DNA of 16,232 nucleotides from Truepera sp. (GCA_018333775.1 JAGXSO010000011.1:1-16232), one strand, 5' to 3'; positions 1-6,838 are shown, counted from the first letter of the stretch. Numbers and translations are program-made. The notes: generated from the letters alone by a model not told the origin.

Positions 1-2
1 CC

Positions 3-560
3 CTGCTGGTGTGGCCCTACGCTATCGCACCGGCGGTCGCCGCCGTGCTCTGGCTTTTTATCTTTCACCCTAATATCGGCTACATTGGCCAAGGGCTGCG
101 CCAACTCGGTATCCCTTGGGATTACCGCATCAACAGCAGCCATGCGCTGCTACTGGTCATTTTGGTCTCGGCCTGGAATCAGGTGAGCTATAACTTCCTG
201 TTCTTCTTGGCCGGGTTGCAATCGATTCCTAAATCGCTCGTTGACGCGGCAGCCATCGATGGGGCGGGTGGGGTGCGCCGTTTTTGGTCGATCACCTTTC
301 CCTTACTATCGCCCACCACTTTCTTTTTGCTGGTTGTCAACGTGATCTATTCGTTTTTTGGCACCTTCGGCGTAATCCATGCGCTGACTCAGGGCGGGCC
401 CGCTCGAGCTACCACCACCCTGATGTACCAGATCTACCGCGACGGGATTATTAACCTTGACCTGGGCGGCTCCTCGGCGCAGTCGGTGATCTTGATGCTG
501 GCGGTGATCCTCTTGACCGTGATCCAGTTCCGCTATATCGAGCGAAGGGTACACTACTAA
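3..560 (+). CDS. ugpA: sn-glycerol-3-phosphate ABC transporter permease UgpA (5' end outside window)
   Basis: This is one of the two inner-membrane permease subunits of the Ugp importer, which takes up glycerol-3-phosphate and its diesters with a periplasmic binding protein (UgpB) and an ATPase (UgpC). The frame is open from base 3, so the N-terminus, roughly 110 residues by comparison with the 295-residue E. coli protein, lies outside the window. The visible part starts [17 protein letters not shown], close to the matching UgpA stretch. It carries the cytoplasmic EAA loop that contacts the ATPase ([18 protein letters not shown], then a conserved PL), several hydrophobic membrane segments, and a C-terminus [11 protein letters not shown] much like that of E. 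coli UgpA. The ugpE gene follows after 14 bases. I recognise the family from recalled similarity, not from a search, so the substrate is likely rather than proven. Confidence 0.9.
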   Translation: MLVWPYAIAPAVAAVLWLFIFHPNIGYIGQGLRQLGIPWDYRINSSHALLLVILVSAWNQVSYNFLFFLAGLQSIPKSLVDAAAIDGAGGVRRFWSITFPLLSPTTFFLLVVNVIYSFFGTFGVIHALTQGGPARATTTLMYQIYRDGIINLDLGGSSAQSVILMLAVILLTVIQFRYIERRVHY

Positions 561-574
561 GCTATGGGCAAGTT

Positions 575-1420
575 ATGAGCGGCCAGCGCAACCGATGGCT
601 TCCGCACCTGATCCTGACTTTAGGGGCGCTAGTCTTTGTCTTTCCGATCTACCTGGCGCTGATCGGCTCGAGCCATGACGCCGGCACTATTGGCCGTGGA
701 CAGATGCCCTTGCTGCCTGGTGACCAACTGCTTACTAACTACCGCCAAGCGCTTGAGACCGGGCAAGGCGAGCGCGTGCGCGCTACCCCGGCCTTGGCCA
801 TGATGCAAAACAGCCTGATCATGGCCCTGGGCATCACCGTTGGCAAGATCATCATCTCGCTACTATCGGCCTTTGCCGTGGCCTTCTTTAACTTTCCAGG
901 CCGGATGTTTTTCTTCTGGCTGATCTTTATCACCCTGATGCTACCGGTTGAGGTTAGGATCATCCCTACCTATGCGGTTATCGCCAACTTCGGTATGGTC
1001 AACACCTTTGCCGGGCTGATTATCCCTTTGATCGCCTCGGCTACCGCCACCCTGCTATTTAGGCAGTTCTTTTTAACTATCCCCGATGAGCTGGTTGACG
1101 CCTCACAAATCGATGGCGCGGGGCCGATGCGCTTCTTCTGGTCGATCTTGCTGCCGCTCTCGCGCACCAACATCGCCGCGCTCTTTGTGATCATGTTCAT
1201 CTACGGCTGGAACCAGTACCTCTGGCCCCTGCTGATAACCACCAGCCGCCAGATGGAGACGATCGTCGTCGGTATCGTCAAGATGATCGGCACCGGTGAG
1301 GCGCAGACCGACTGGCACCTGATCATGGCTACGGCGGTGCTGGCCCTGCTGCCGCCGGTGCTGGTGATCATCTTGATGCAGCGCTGGTTTGTGAAGGGGT
1401 TAGTGGACGCCGACAAGTAA
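575..1420 (+). CDS. ugpE: sn-glycerol-3-phosphate ABC transporter permease UgpE
   Basis: This is the second permease subunit of the glycerol-3-phosphate importer. Its 281 residues equal the length of E. coli UgpE, and long stretches match what I recall of that protein: FFWLIFITLMLPVEVRI (113-129), the ASATATLLFRQFF block (155-166), the EAA loop DELVDASQIDGAG (171-183), IYGWNQYLWPLL (209-220) and the ending KGLVDADK. About six hydrophobic membrane segments are visible. The ATG at 575 is preceded by an out-of-frame ATG at 564 that stops at once; the Shine-Dalgarno sequence is weak, consistent with coupling to ugpA, which ends 14 bases upstream. No ugpC ATPase or ugpQ follows, unlike the E. coli ugpBAECQ order, so the ATPase must be encoded elsewhere, perhaps shared between sugar transporters. 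Confidence 0.92.
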   Translation: MSGQRNRWLPHLILTLGALVFVFPIYLALIGSSHDAGTIGRGQMPLLPGDQLLTNYRQALETGQGERVRATPALAMMQNSLIMALGITVGKIIISLLSAFAVAFFNFPGRMFFFWLIFITLMLPVEVRIIPTYAVIANFGMVNTFAGLIIPLIASATATLLFRQFFLTIPDELVDASQIDGAGPMRFFWSILLPLSRTNIAALFVIMFIYGWNQYLWPLLITTSRQMETIVVGIVKMIGTGEAQTDWHLIMATAVLALLPPVLVIILMQRWFVKGLVDADK

Positions 1421-1575
1421 AGTGAGCCCGACTTGGTGGAGACTGGGCTGCCCCTGCCGATGGTTGGTGCTACCAGGCGACTCACGGCAGCCGACAGCGC
1501 CCCCGCTGCGCCAGGAGCGAAATTACTCGGGCGAAGCCTTATGCCGTACTGGTAGCAGAAAATGCTCGCTAATGC
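1421..1575. other. Intergenic spacer between ugpE and the yceD promoter
   Basis: A frame is open here from a GTG at 1422 into yceD, but its translation (rich in W, P, C and R, with no family likeness) and the strong promoter downstream argue that it is not coding. An imperfect hairpin AGCCC...GGGCT at about 1425-1449 could end the ugp transcript, but no T-tract follows. I see no riboswitch, tRNA or small RNA that I recognise. Confidence 0.4.
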
Positions 1576-1604
1576 TTGACAAGCCTCCCCCTGCTACCTA
1601 TACT
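1576..1604 (+). promoter_or_regulatory. Strong sigma-70-type promoter giving a leaderless yceD mRNA
   Basis: A perfect -35 box TTGACA (1576-1581) and a 5/6 -10 box TATACT (1599-1604) are separated by the ideal 17 bases. The -10 box ends six bases before the ATG at 1611, so transcription should begin at or next to the start codon. This would drive yceD-rpmF and possibly the fab genes that follow. Confidence 0.8.
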
Positions 1605-1610
1605 CAAGCG

Positions 1611-2177
1611 ATGGTCTTTCGGCCTGATGCGACCCTTAACTTAGCCAGCCTGCTCAAGCACGACCTTGGGCTAGGTGGCGAGGTGCTTGGCGACGGGCTA
1701 CTTATGCCGAGTGCCGAACTGCTTATGGCCGACGGGCTCACGCTCCAGGAGCCGCTGCGCTGGCAGCTCACGATCCGCTCGAGCGGGGGTGATGATGACC
1801 TGCTAGTAACCGGCTCGGTGGCGGGGGTGGCGCTGTTAGAGTGCCGCCGCTGCCTGAGTATGGTCAAGACCCCGTTGACGGCACAGTTTATCTATCCCAT
1901 GGCCTACCACCCCGGCCAGGCCGAACTGAGCCTGCTCGAGCGTAAAGAGGATGGTGACCTACTTGCCTTTGGGCACCCAGAGGTCGATTTTGCCGCTCTG
2001 CTGACCCAGCTCTTTGCCATCGACCTGCCCTGGGCGATACTCTGTAGGCCGGACTGCCGGGGCCTGTCGCTGGCCGGGGTCAATCTCAACGAATACCCAG
2101 AGGCCGGTAGTACCCCTGTCGAACCGGACAAAGATAAAGGTTCGCCGTTCGGCATCTTGAAGGATTTAAAGGTATAA
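1611..2177 (+). CDS. yceD: YceD/DUF177 family protein, linked to L32 and 23S rRNA
   Basis: YceD proteins are encoded next to rpmF in many bacteria and are implicated in 23S rRNA accumulation or ribosome assembly; the exact role is not settled. The 188 residues beginning MVFRPDATLN show the family pattern: an ECRRCL CxxC (Cys78 and Cys81), then IDLPWAILCRPDCRGL (Cys145 and Cys149), then NLN, and a C-terminal SPFGILKDLK. The usual second pair, GLCxxCG, reads GLSLAGV here, so two of the commonly conserved cysteines are lost (Ser153 and Gly156). A longer frame is open from 1422, but the promoter at 1576-1604 puts the transcript start at the ATG at 1611, and the upstream translation looks random. 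An ATG at 1572 is excluded because it lies before the -35 box. The gene ends 9 bases before rpmF. Confidence 0.87.
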   Translation: MVFRPDATLNLASLLKHDLGLGGEVLGDGLLMPSAELLMADGLTLQEPLRWQLTIRSSGGDDDLLVTGSVAGVALLECRRCLSMVKTPLTAQFIYPMAYHPGQAELSLLERKEDGDLLAFGHPEVDFAALLTQLFAIDLPWAILCRPDCRGLSLAGVNLNEYPEAGSTPVEPDKDKGSPFGILKDLKV

Positions 2178-2186
2178 AGGAGCCCT

Positions 2187-2375
2187 ATGGCTAAACATCC
2201 CGTACCCAAGAAGAAAACTTCTAAAGCCAGCCGCGATGCTCGGCGTAGTCACCACTACCTCACCCCCCCAAACCTGGTGCCCTGTCCAACTTGCAAGGGA
2301 TTAAAGCCCGCGCATGTGGTCTGCCCGCACTGTGGCAGCTACGGCGGCAAACAGGTTCTCAAGATCGAGGACTAG
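2187..2375 (+). CDS. rpmF: 50S ribosomal protein L32
   Basis: L32 is a small zinc-ribbon protein of the large ribosomal subunit. The 62-residue product starts MAKHPVPKKKTSKASRDARR, the typical basic L32 head, and carries the four zinc cysteines as CPTC (33 and 36) and CPHC (46 and 49). It keeps all four cysteines, so it is the zinc-binding (C+) form. The start ATG has a strong Shine-Dalgarno AAGGAG at 2177-2182, overlapping the yceD stop, so the two genes are translated from one message. The yceD-rpmF pair in front of fatty acid genes is a widespread arrangement. Confidence 0.97.
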   Translation: MAKHPVPKKKTSKASRDARRSHHYLTPPNLVPCPTCKGLKPAHVVCPHCGSYGGKQVLKIED

Positions 2376-2552
2376 GCATTGCCGTTATTATCTGGTGTGA
2401 GCTGGTGTCAGCCTACGAATCGTTGTCCAGGGCGTCTTTGCGGGGATGATACCTGCGCTTAGCCGACTCGGTATTTGTGAAAACCGCTATCAGTAAGGCT
2501 GCTTAGCTGAGCTGCCTAGCGCAGCCCCGCTCGGTTGAGGTAGGGTGATGCC
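2376..2552. other. rpmF-fabH spacer with hairpin, where plsX is often found
   Basis: These 177 bases hold no gene. At 2497-2526 a stem GGCTGC/GCAGCC with an inner TAG/CTA pairing could form a hairpin, with no T-tract after it. It sits just upstream of the TAGGGT box (2541-2546) in front of fabH. It could be a partial terminator, an RNA-processing site or a folded leader. No trace of PlsX coding sequence is visible. Confidence 0.4.
2541..2546 (+). promoter_or_regulatory. Possible -10 box for leaderless fabH mRNA
   Basis: TAGGGT fits the TAnnnT form and ends six bases before the GTG start at 2553, the same spacing as for yceD. No good -35 box is visible. The same bases contain AGGG, which could act as a weak Shine-Dalgarno, so the reading is ambiguous. 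Confidence 0.3.
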
Positions 2553-3542
2553 GTGAACAAGCTAGCAGGGATAACCGCCTTAGGGGCTTACGCGCCGAGT
2601 AAGGTGCTCACCAACGCCGACTTCGAAGCGATAATGGACACCAGCGACGAGTGGATTATCACCCGCACCGGCATCAAACGCCGCCACATCGCCGCCGAGG
2701 ACGAGTTCACCTCTCACTTGGCCATTAACAGTGTGACCGACCTGATCCGGCGCCACGGCGAGGGGGCGCTGGCCGGCGTGGATATGGTGATTGTGGCGAC
2801 CAATACCCCGGACGCCCTGTTCCCGGCTACCGCCGCGCTGGTGCAGGATCACTTCGGGCTTAAAGCTGGGGCGTTCGATCTGCTGGCGGCCTGTCCGGGC
2901 TGGCTCTACGCGCTCTCAGTAGCCAAAGCGTATGTCGAATCGGGTATGTGCCGGAAGGTCTTAACGATCGGTGCCGAGGCGCTGACCAAGGTCATGGACT
3001 GGCAGGATCGCGCCACTGCGGTGCTGTTTGGCGACGGCGCTGGCGCTGCGATTGTCGAGGCGGTACCGGCCCCTTACGGGCTCAAGTCGTTTGTGCTGGG
3101 TGCCGACGGTTCGGGCGCCAACCAGTTGCATATTCGCGCGGTGGGCCGCTGCCTGCCTAGTGGTGAACCGCTAGCTGAGCACCTGTACATGAACGGCCGC
3201 GAGGTCTATAAGTTCGCGGTGCGGGTGATGAATACTGCCACCATCGAGGCGCTCGAGCTGTCTGGGCTCCATAGCGACGAGATCGCGCTGTTTGTGCCGC
3301 ATCAGGCTAATTTGCGCATTATCGAGGCAGCCCGCGAACGCCTCGGCCTCCCCCCTGAGCGGGTGGTCGTCACCGTGGACGAATACGGCAACAACTCCAC
3401 CGCCAGCATCCCCTTGGCGCTGGCGCACGCCCTGGACGCCGGGCGGATTAGCGACGGCGACAACTTGCTCCTAGTCTCATTTGGGGCCGGGCTGACCTGG
3501 GCCGCCAACGTACTGACCTGGGGCGGAGCGTGGCACCAGTGA
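2553..3542 (+). CDS. fabH: 3-oxoacyl-ACP synthase III (beta-ketoacyl-ACP synthase III)
   Basis: FabH starts fatty acid synthesis by condensing an acyl-CoA primer with malonyl-ACP in the cytosol. The product of 329 residues has the Cys-His-Asn triad in its usual settings: Cys114 in AACPGWLYAL, His250 in FVPHQANLRI and Asn280 in DEYGNNSTAS. The N-terminal DEWIITRTGI block (32-41) and the FGDGAGAAIVE glycine-rich stretch (159-169) are typical. The start is a GTG at 2553; an ATG at 2548 is out of frame and stops after two codons. The 3' end overlaps fabD by four bases (GTGA) if fabD starts at 3539. The primer it prefers, acetyl or branched-chain, cannot be told from this sequence; iso and anteiso fatty acids would fit Deinococcota. 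Confidence 0.97.
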   Translation: MNKLAGITALGAYAPSKVLTNADFEAIMDTSDEWIITRTGIKRRHIAAEDEFTSHLAINSVTDLIRRHGEGALAGVDMVIVATNTPDALFPATAALVQDHFGLKAGAFDLLAACPGWLYALSVAKAYVESGMCRKVLTIGAEALTKVMDWQDRATAVLFGDGAGAAIVEAVPAPYGLKSFVLGADGSGANQLHIRAVGRCLPSGEPLAEHLYMNGREVYKFAVRVMNTATIEALELSGLHSDEIALFVPHQANLRIIEAARERLGLPPERVVVTVDEYGNNSTASIPLALAHALDAGRISDGDNLLLVSFGAGLTWAANVLTWGGAWHQ

Positions 3543-4444
3543 TAGCGGCCATCTTCCCCGGCCAAGGCTCGCAAGCGGTCGGCATGGCGCAGGAGTTCTA
3601 TCGGCACAGCGCTGCTGCCAGGCAGGTGCTCGATCAGGCTGAAGCGGCCCTGCCCGGCCTGCTTAAGCTGATGTGGGAGGGGCCCACCGAAACGCTTCAG
3701 CTCACCGCCAACCAGCAGCCGGCGCTGGTGGCGGCGGGGGCCGCAGCTTTTGCCGCTTACCGGGAGGCGGGTGGTGCAGCGCCGTCATTCGCTGCCGGTC
3801 ACAGCCTGGGCGAGTTTACCGCGCACGTGGCAGCAGGGTCGCTCGAGCTAGTGGCGGCGCTGCGACTGGTGCGCCAACGCGGCCTTTACATGCAAGAGGC
3901 CGTCCCCGCGGGGCAAGGCGCTATGGCCGCAATCATGAAGGCGGGTCGTGAAGTGGTTGAGCAGATTTGCGCCGAAACTGAAGGAGTAGTGGAGGTGGCT
4001 AACCTCAACCACCCGGAGCAGACCGTTATCTCCGGCGAAGCTGCGGCGGTGCTGGCCGCTAGCGAACGGCTCCAGCAGGCCGGTGCTCGGGTCGTGCCGC
4101 TGAAGGTCTCCGCTCCGTTTCACTGCCGCCTGATGGCGCCGGCAGCCGACCGCCTGGCTCACGACTTAGCGGCGGTTAGCTTTAAGCCGCTGGCGTTCCC
4201 GATCGTGTGCAACGTAACAGCCGAGGCCTTAACGGATAGCGGCCAGGCTGGCGCGCTGCTGCTAAAGCAGGTCACCGCGCCGGTGCGCTGGGTAGAAAGC
4301 GTTGGGCGTCTCCATGCGCTCGGCGTGAGGCGCTTTATCGAGTTTGGCTCCGGCAAGGTGCTTTCAGGGTTGGTTAGCCGCATCGTGCCGGACGCTGAGG
4401 TTAAGGCGGTAGTGGATATGGCCAGCTTACCGGAGGTGTTATGA
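3539..4444 (+). CDS. fabD: Malonyl-CoA:ACP transacylase
   Basis: FabD moves the malonyl group from CoA to the phosphopantetheine arm of AcpP, supplying the extender unit to FabH and FabF. From the GTG at 3539 it has 301 residues, with GQGSQ (8-12), the nucleophile elbow GHSLGE (Ser89), the arginine of RGLYMQ (Arg114), the block NHPEQTVISG and the catalytic His195 in SAPFHCRLM. An in-frame GTG at 3530 is possible, but the GGAG at 3525-3528 lies 10 bases before 3539 and only one base before 3530. The 3539 start also gives a 4-base GTGA overlap with the fabH stop, typical of translational coupling. The gene overlaps fabG by four bases (ATGA). Confidence 0.96.
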   Translation: MIAAIFPGQGSQAVGMAQEFYRHSAAARQVLDQAEAALPGLLKLMWEGPTETLQLTANQQPALVAAGAAAFAAYREAGGAAPSFAAGHSLGEFTAHVAAGSLELVAALRLVRQRGLYMQEAVPAGQGAMAAIMKAGREVVEQICAETEGVVEVANLNHPEQTVISGEAAAVLAASERLQQAGARVVPLKVSAPFHCRLMAPAADRLAHDLAAVSFKPLAFPIVCNVTAEALTDSGQAGALLLKQVTAPVRWVESVGRLHALGVRRFIEFGSGKVLSGLVSRIVPDAEVKAVVDMASLPEVL

Positions 4445-5172
4445 AAACGGCGCTAGTGACAGGCTCGAGCCGCGGCCTGGGGCGGGCCATTGCCAGTGAG
4501 TTGGCCCGGCGCGGCTACCAGGTAGCGGTACACTCGCGCTCCGCCGAGTCGGCGCAAGCGGTGGTGGCGGCCATCCGCCAGGACGGCGGAAAGGCTGAAG
4601 CCTTCGCCGCCGATATCGGTCAGGCGGCGGCCTGCCAGGAGCTTATTACCGCCGTCACTCAGCGGCTAGGCAGTTTGGACGTGCTCGTTAACAACGCCGG
4701 CATTACCAAAGACACCTTGGCAGTGCGCATGAAAGACAGCGACTGGACCTCGGTCATAGATACCGACCTATCCAGTGCCTTTTACCTGTCGCGCACGGCG
4801 CTGCGGGGGATGCTGTCGCGCAAGTGGGGCCGAATAGTCAATGTCAGCTCGGTGGTGGGCCTAGTAGGGAACGTCGGCCAGGCTAACTACGTGGCGGCCA
4901 AAGCCGGCCTGATCGGTCTCACCAAGGCGCTCGCCAAGGAGTATGCCGGCAAGGGGATCACGGTCAATGCGGTGGCACCCGGCTTCATCACTTCTGATAT
5001 GACCGCCGGGCTTACCGAAGAGCTGAAGGCCGCCTATCTGGCGCAGATCCCGGCGGGGCGCTTCGGCACTCCGGAGGAGGTCGCGCACGCGGTGGCCTTT
5101 TTAGTCAGCGACGGGGCCGCCTATATCAACGGCCAGGCATTAATTGTGGACGGGGGTATGGTGATGGCGTAA
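4441..5172 (+). CDS. fabG: 3-oxoacyl-ACP reductase FabG (catalytic-tetrad Asn replaced by Asp)
   Basis: FabG carries out the NADPH-dependent reduction of 3-oxoacyl-ACP. The 243-residue short-chain dehydrogenase has the cofactor motif TGSSRGLG (7-14), NNAG (84-87), and Ser137, Tyr150 and Lys154 of the active site (NVSSVVG, then QANYVAAKAG). It ends in the usual DGGMVMA. The catalytic-tetrad Asn, Asn110 in E. coli within TNLSS, is Asp109 here (DTDLSSAF), an uncommon change. The start ATG overlaps the fabD stop by four bases and has the strong ribosome site GGAGGTG at 4432-4438. Its place between fabD and acpP supports the fatty acid role over another SDR function. Confidence 0.95.
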   Translation: MKTALVTGSSRGLGRAIASELARRGYQVAVHSRSAESAQAVVAAIRQDGGKAEAFAADIGQAAACQELITAVTQRLGSLDVLVNNAGITKDTLAVRMKDSDWTSVIDTDLSSAFYLSRTALRGMLSRKWGRIVNVSSVVGLVGNVGQANYVAAKAGLIGLTKALAKEYAGKGITVNAVAPGFITSDMTAGLTEELKAAYLAQIPAGRFGTPEEVAHAVAFLVSDGAAYINGQALIVDGGMVMA

Positions 5173-5184
5173 TTCGGGTGTCTA

Positions 5185-5193
5185 TGTTACAAT
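5185..5193 (+). promoter_or_regulatory. Possible extended -10 promoter for acpP-fabF
   Basis: TGTTACAAT is a TGn plus TACAAT extended -10 element just after the fabG stop, with no convincing -35 box. A second possible promoter lies further down: TTTACT at 5202-5207 with TATATA or TATATT at about 5225-5232. acpP is usually needed at a much higher level than its neighbours, so an internal promoter here is plausible. Confidence 0.4.
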
Positions 5194-5205
5194 CCCCAAG
5201 ATTTA

Positions 5206-5221
5206 CTGCCCCTAGGGGCAG
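5206..5221. promoter_or_regulatory. Perfect 16-bp palindrome in the acpP upstream region
   Basis: CTGCCCCTAGGGGCAG is a perfect inverted repeat. As DNA it could be the operator of a dimeric regulator, since it lies between or across the possible acpP promoters. As RNA it would form a 6-bp GC-rich stem with a CTAG loop followed by CGTTATATATT, which resembles a weak attenuator. It does not match the FapR or FadR consensus that I know. Confidence 0.5.
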
Positions 5222-5262
5222 CGTTATATATTAGATTAGCGTAGGACTCCAGGAGGAAGGTT

Positions 5263-5499
5263 ATGGACGAAGGCCAGATTCTTGCCAAGATTAAGAAAGT
5301 GGTAGCGGACAAGCTTGATGCCGCTCCAGAAGACATTGTTGAGAGCGCTGCGTTTGTAGACGACCTGGGCGCCGATTCGCTCGATGTGGTCGAGCTGATC
5401 ATGGCGCTCGAAGACGAGTTTGGCCTGGAGATCAGCGACGAGCAGGCCGAAGGCATCCGCACCGTAGGCGATGCCGTAAAGTTTATCGCCTCGCGCTAA
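5263..5499 (+). CDS. acpP: Acyl carrier protein
   Basis: AcpP carries the growing acyl chain on a phosphopantetheine arm and is the common substrate of the Fab enzymes around it. The product is 78 residues, very acidic, and has the attachment motif [10 protein letters not shown] with Ser39 as the modified residue. The C-terminal helix [11 protein letters not shown] is normal for the family. The ATG has an excellent ribosome site, AGGAGG at 5251-5256, and the gene is set apart from fabG by 90 bases holding promoter-like elements and a palindrome. It is followed by fabF after 43 bases. Confidence 0.98.
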   Translation: MDEGQILAKIKKVVADKLDAAPEDIVESAAFVDDLGADSLDVVELIMALEDEFGLEISDEQAEGIRTVGDAVKFIASR

Positions 5500-5542
5500 G
5501 CCTGGTAAGCCCAGGGCCGCCCGTGGGTAAAGAGAGGCCGAG

Positions 5543-6766
5543 ATGAAGCGAGTAGTGGTGACAGGGGTTGGCCCGGTGACGCCGATCGGTGTGGGGGCTG
5601 AGGCTTTTTTGGCAGCACAGCACCAGGCTAAGAATGGGATTCGCAAAATCACCCGCTTTGATGCCCGAGAGCTGACTACCCAGATTGCAGGCGAGGTCGA
5701 TGTAGCGGTAGAGGAGTATCTCGAACGCAAGGAGGCCAAGCGCCTGGATCGCTATGTGCAGCTGGCGCTGATCGGCGCCGCGCTGGCCCTGCGTGACGCT
5801 GGTCTCAGCGAAGCCGAAGTGGCCGGCGAGCACGCCGGCACCTGCATCGGCAGCGGCATCGGTGGGATCGAGACTTTGGAGGAGCAGTTGCGCATCCGCT
5901 TCGAGCGGAGCATAATGCGAGTAAGCCCGTTTTTTGTCCCGATGATGATTGCCAACATGGCCAGCGGCCATGTGGCCATGCGCTACGGCCTGCTCGGCCC
6001 CAGCAGCACCGTGGTTACGGCCTGCGCCACCGGCTCGGGCGCTGTTGGCGATGCCTATCGCATCATCCAGCGCGGAGAGGCTGAGATCATGCTCGCCGGC
6101 GGCAGCGAAGCCGGAGTAACCTGCGTGGGAATTGGTGGCTTTGCGGTGATGAAGGCGCTCTCGACCCGCAACGATAGCCCTGAAACGGCCAGCCGCCCGT
6201 TTACCGCCTCGCGCGACGGCTTCGTAGCCAGCGAGGGGGCGGGCATCTTAGTGCTCGAAGAGTATGAGCGAGCCAAAGCGCGTGGCGCCCGCATTTACGC
6301 CGAGGTCGTCGGCTACGCTACCAGCGCTGATGCCCATCACATCACCGCTCCCGCCCCCGGTGGCGCCGGTGCGGCGCGTTGCATGCGCTGGGCCGTTAGG
6401 TCGGCCGGTATCAGCCCTGACAAGATTGGTTACATCAACGCCCACGGCACCAGCACCCCGGCCAACGATCTCAGCGAGACGCTGGCGATCAAGGCGGTGT
6501 TCGGCAGTAAAGCGCCACCGATCTCCTCCAGCAAGTCGATGGTCGGGCATACCCTGGGTGCGGCGGGCGGCATCGAGGCCATCGCTACCGTTCAGGCCAT
6601 CTACTCAGGGGTGTTGCCGCCGACGCGCAACTATCTCGAGCCGGATCCGGAGTTGGATCTTGACTACATTCCCAACGAGGCGCGCGCGCAGCAGGTCGAC
6701 TACGCCCTCAGTAACAGCTTCGCCTTCGGTGGACAGAACGCGGCGCTGGTCTTTAAGCGGGTGTAG
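5543..6766 (+). CDS. fabF: 3-oxoacyl-ACP synthase II (beta-ketoacyl-ACP synthase II)
   Basis: FabF condenses malonyl-ACP with acyl-ACP in the elongation cycle. The 407-residue product starts MKRVVVTGVGPVTPIGVG, the usual head, and has the Cys-His-His active site: Cys161 in VTACATGSG, His301 in NAHGTSTPAND and His336 in KSMVGHTLGAAGG, with Lys331 just before it. The C-terminal NSFAFGGQNAALVFKR is also standard. A GAGAGG stretch upstream serves as the ribosome site. It is the last gene of the cluster; a stable hairpin follows at 6784-6806. FabZ and FabI, needed to complete the cycle, are not in the window. Confidence 0.97.
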   Translation: MKRVVVTGVGPVTPIGVGAEAFLAAQHQAKNGIRKITRFDARELTTQIAGEVDVAVEEYLERKEAKRLDRYVQLALIGAALALRDAGLSEAEVAGEHAGTCIGSGIGGIETLEEQLRIRFERSIMRVSPFFVPMMIANMASGHVAMRYGLLGPSSTVVTACATGSGAVGDAYRIIQRGEAEIMLAGGSEAGVTCVGIGGFAVMKALSTRNDSPETASRPFTASRDGFVASEGAGILVLEEYERAKARGARIYAEVVGYATSADAHHITAPAPGGAGAARCMRWAVRSAGISPDKIGYINAHGTSTPANDLSETLAIKAVFGSKAPPISSSKSMVGHTLGAAGGIEAIATVQAIYSGVLPPTRNYLEPDPELDLDYIPNEARAQQVDYALSNSFAFGGQNAALVFKRV

Positions 6767-6783
6767 CGCCCGGCCAGATAAGA

Positions 6784-6806
6784 GGGCGACCACAGGGGGG
6801 TCGCCC
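6784..6806 (+). terminator. Stable hairpin after fabF (terminator or REP-like repeat)
   Basis: GGGCGACC (6784-6791) and GGTCGCCC (6799-6806) form an 8-bp GC-rich stem with a 7-base loop. The downstream bases CCTACTTGAATACTG are not a T-tract, so a classic intrinsic terminator is not certain. The shape and composition resemble dispersed intergenic palindromes found in some genomes. Only one copy is visible here. Confidence 0.5.
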
Positions 6807-6838
6807 CTACTTGAATACTGATTTGCAGAGGGGTTGCC

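Noticed and set aside
1421..1575. Possible riboswitch, SRP RNA or tRNA in the ugpE-yceD spacer
   Set aside because: I looked for a tRNA TTCRA loop, the SRP core GGAAGGAAGC and common riboswitch cores and found none; only small imperfect stems are present.
1422..1610. N-terminal extension of yceD from a GTG at 1422
   Set aside because: The extension lies upstream of a near-consensus promoter whose transcript starts at 1611, and its amino-acid sequence looks random compared with the YceD family.
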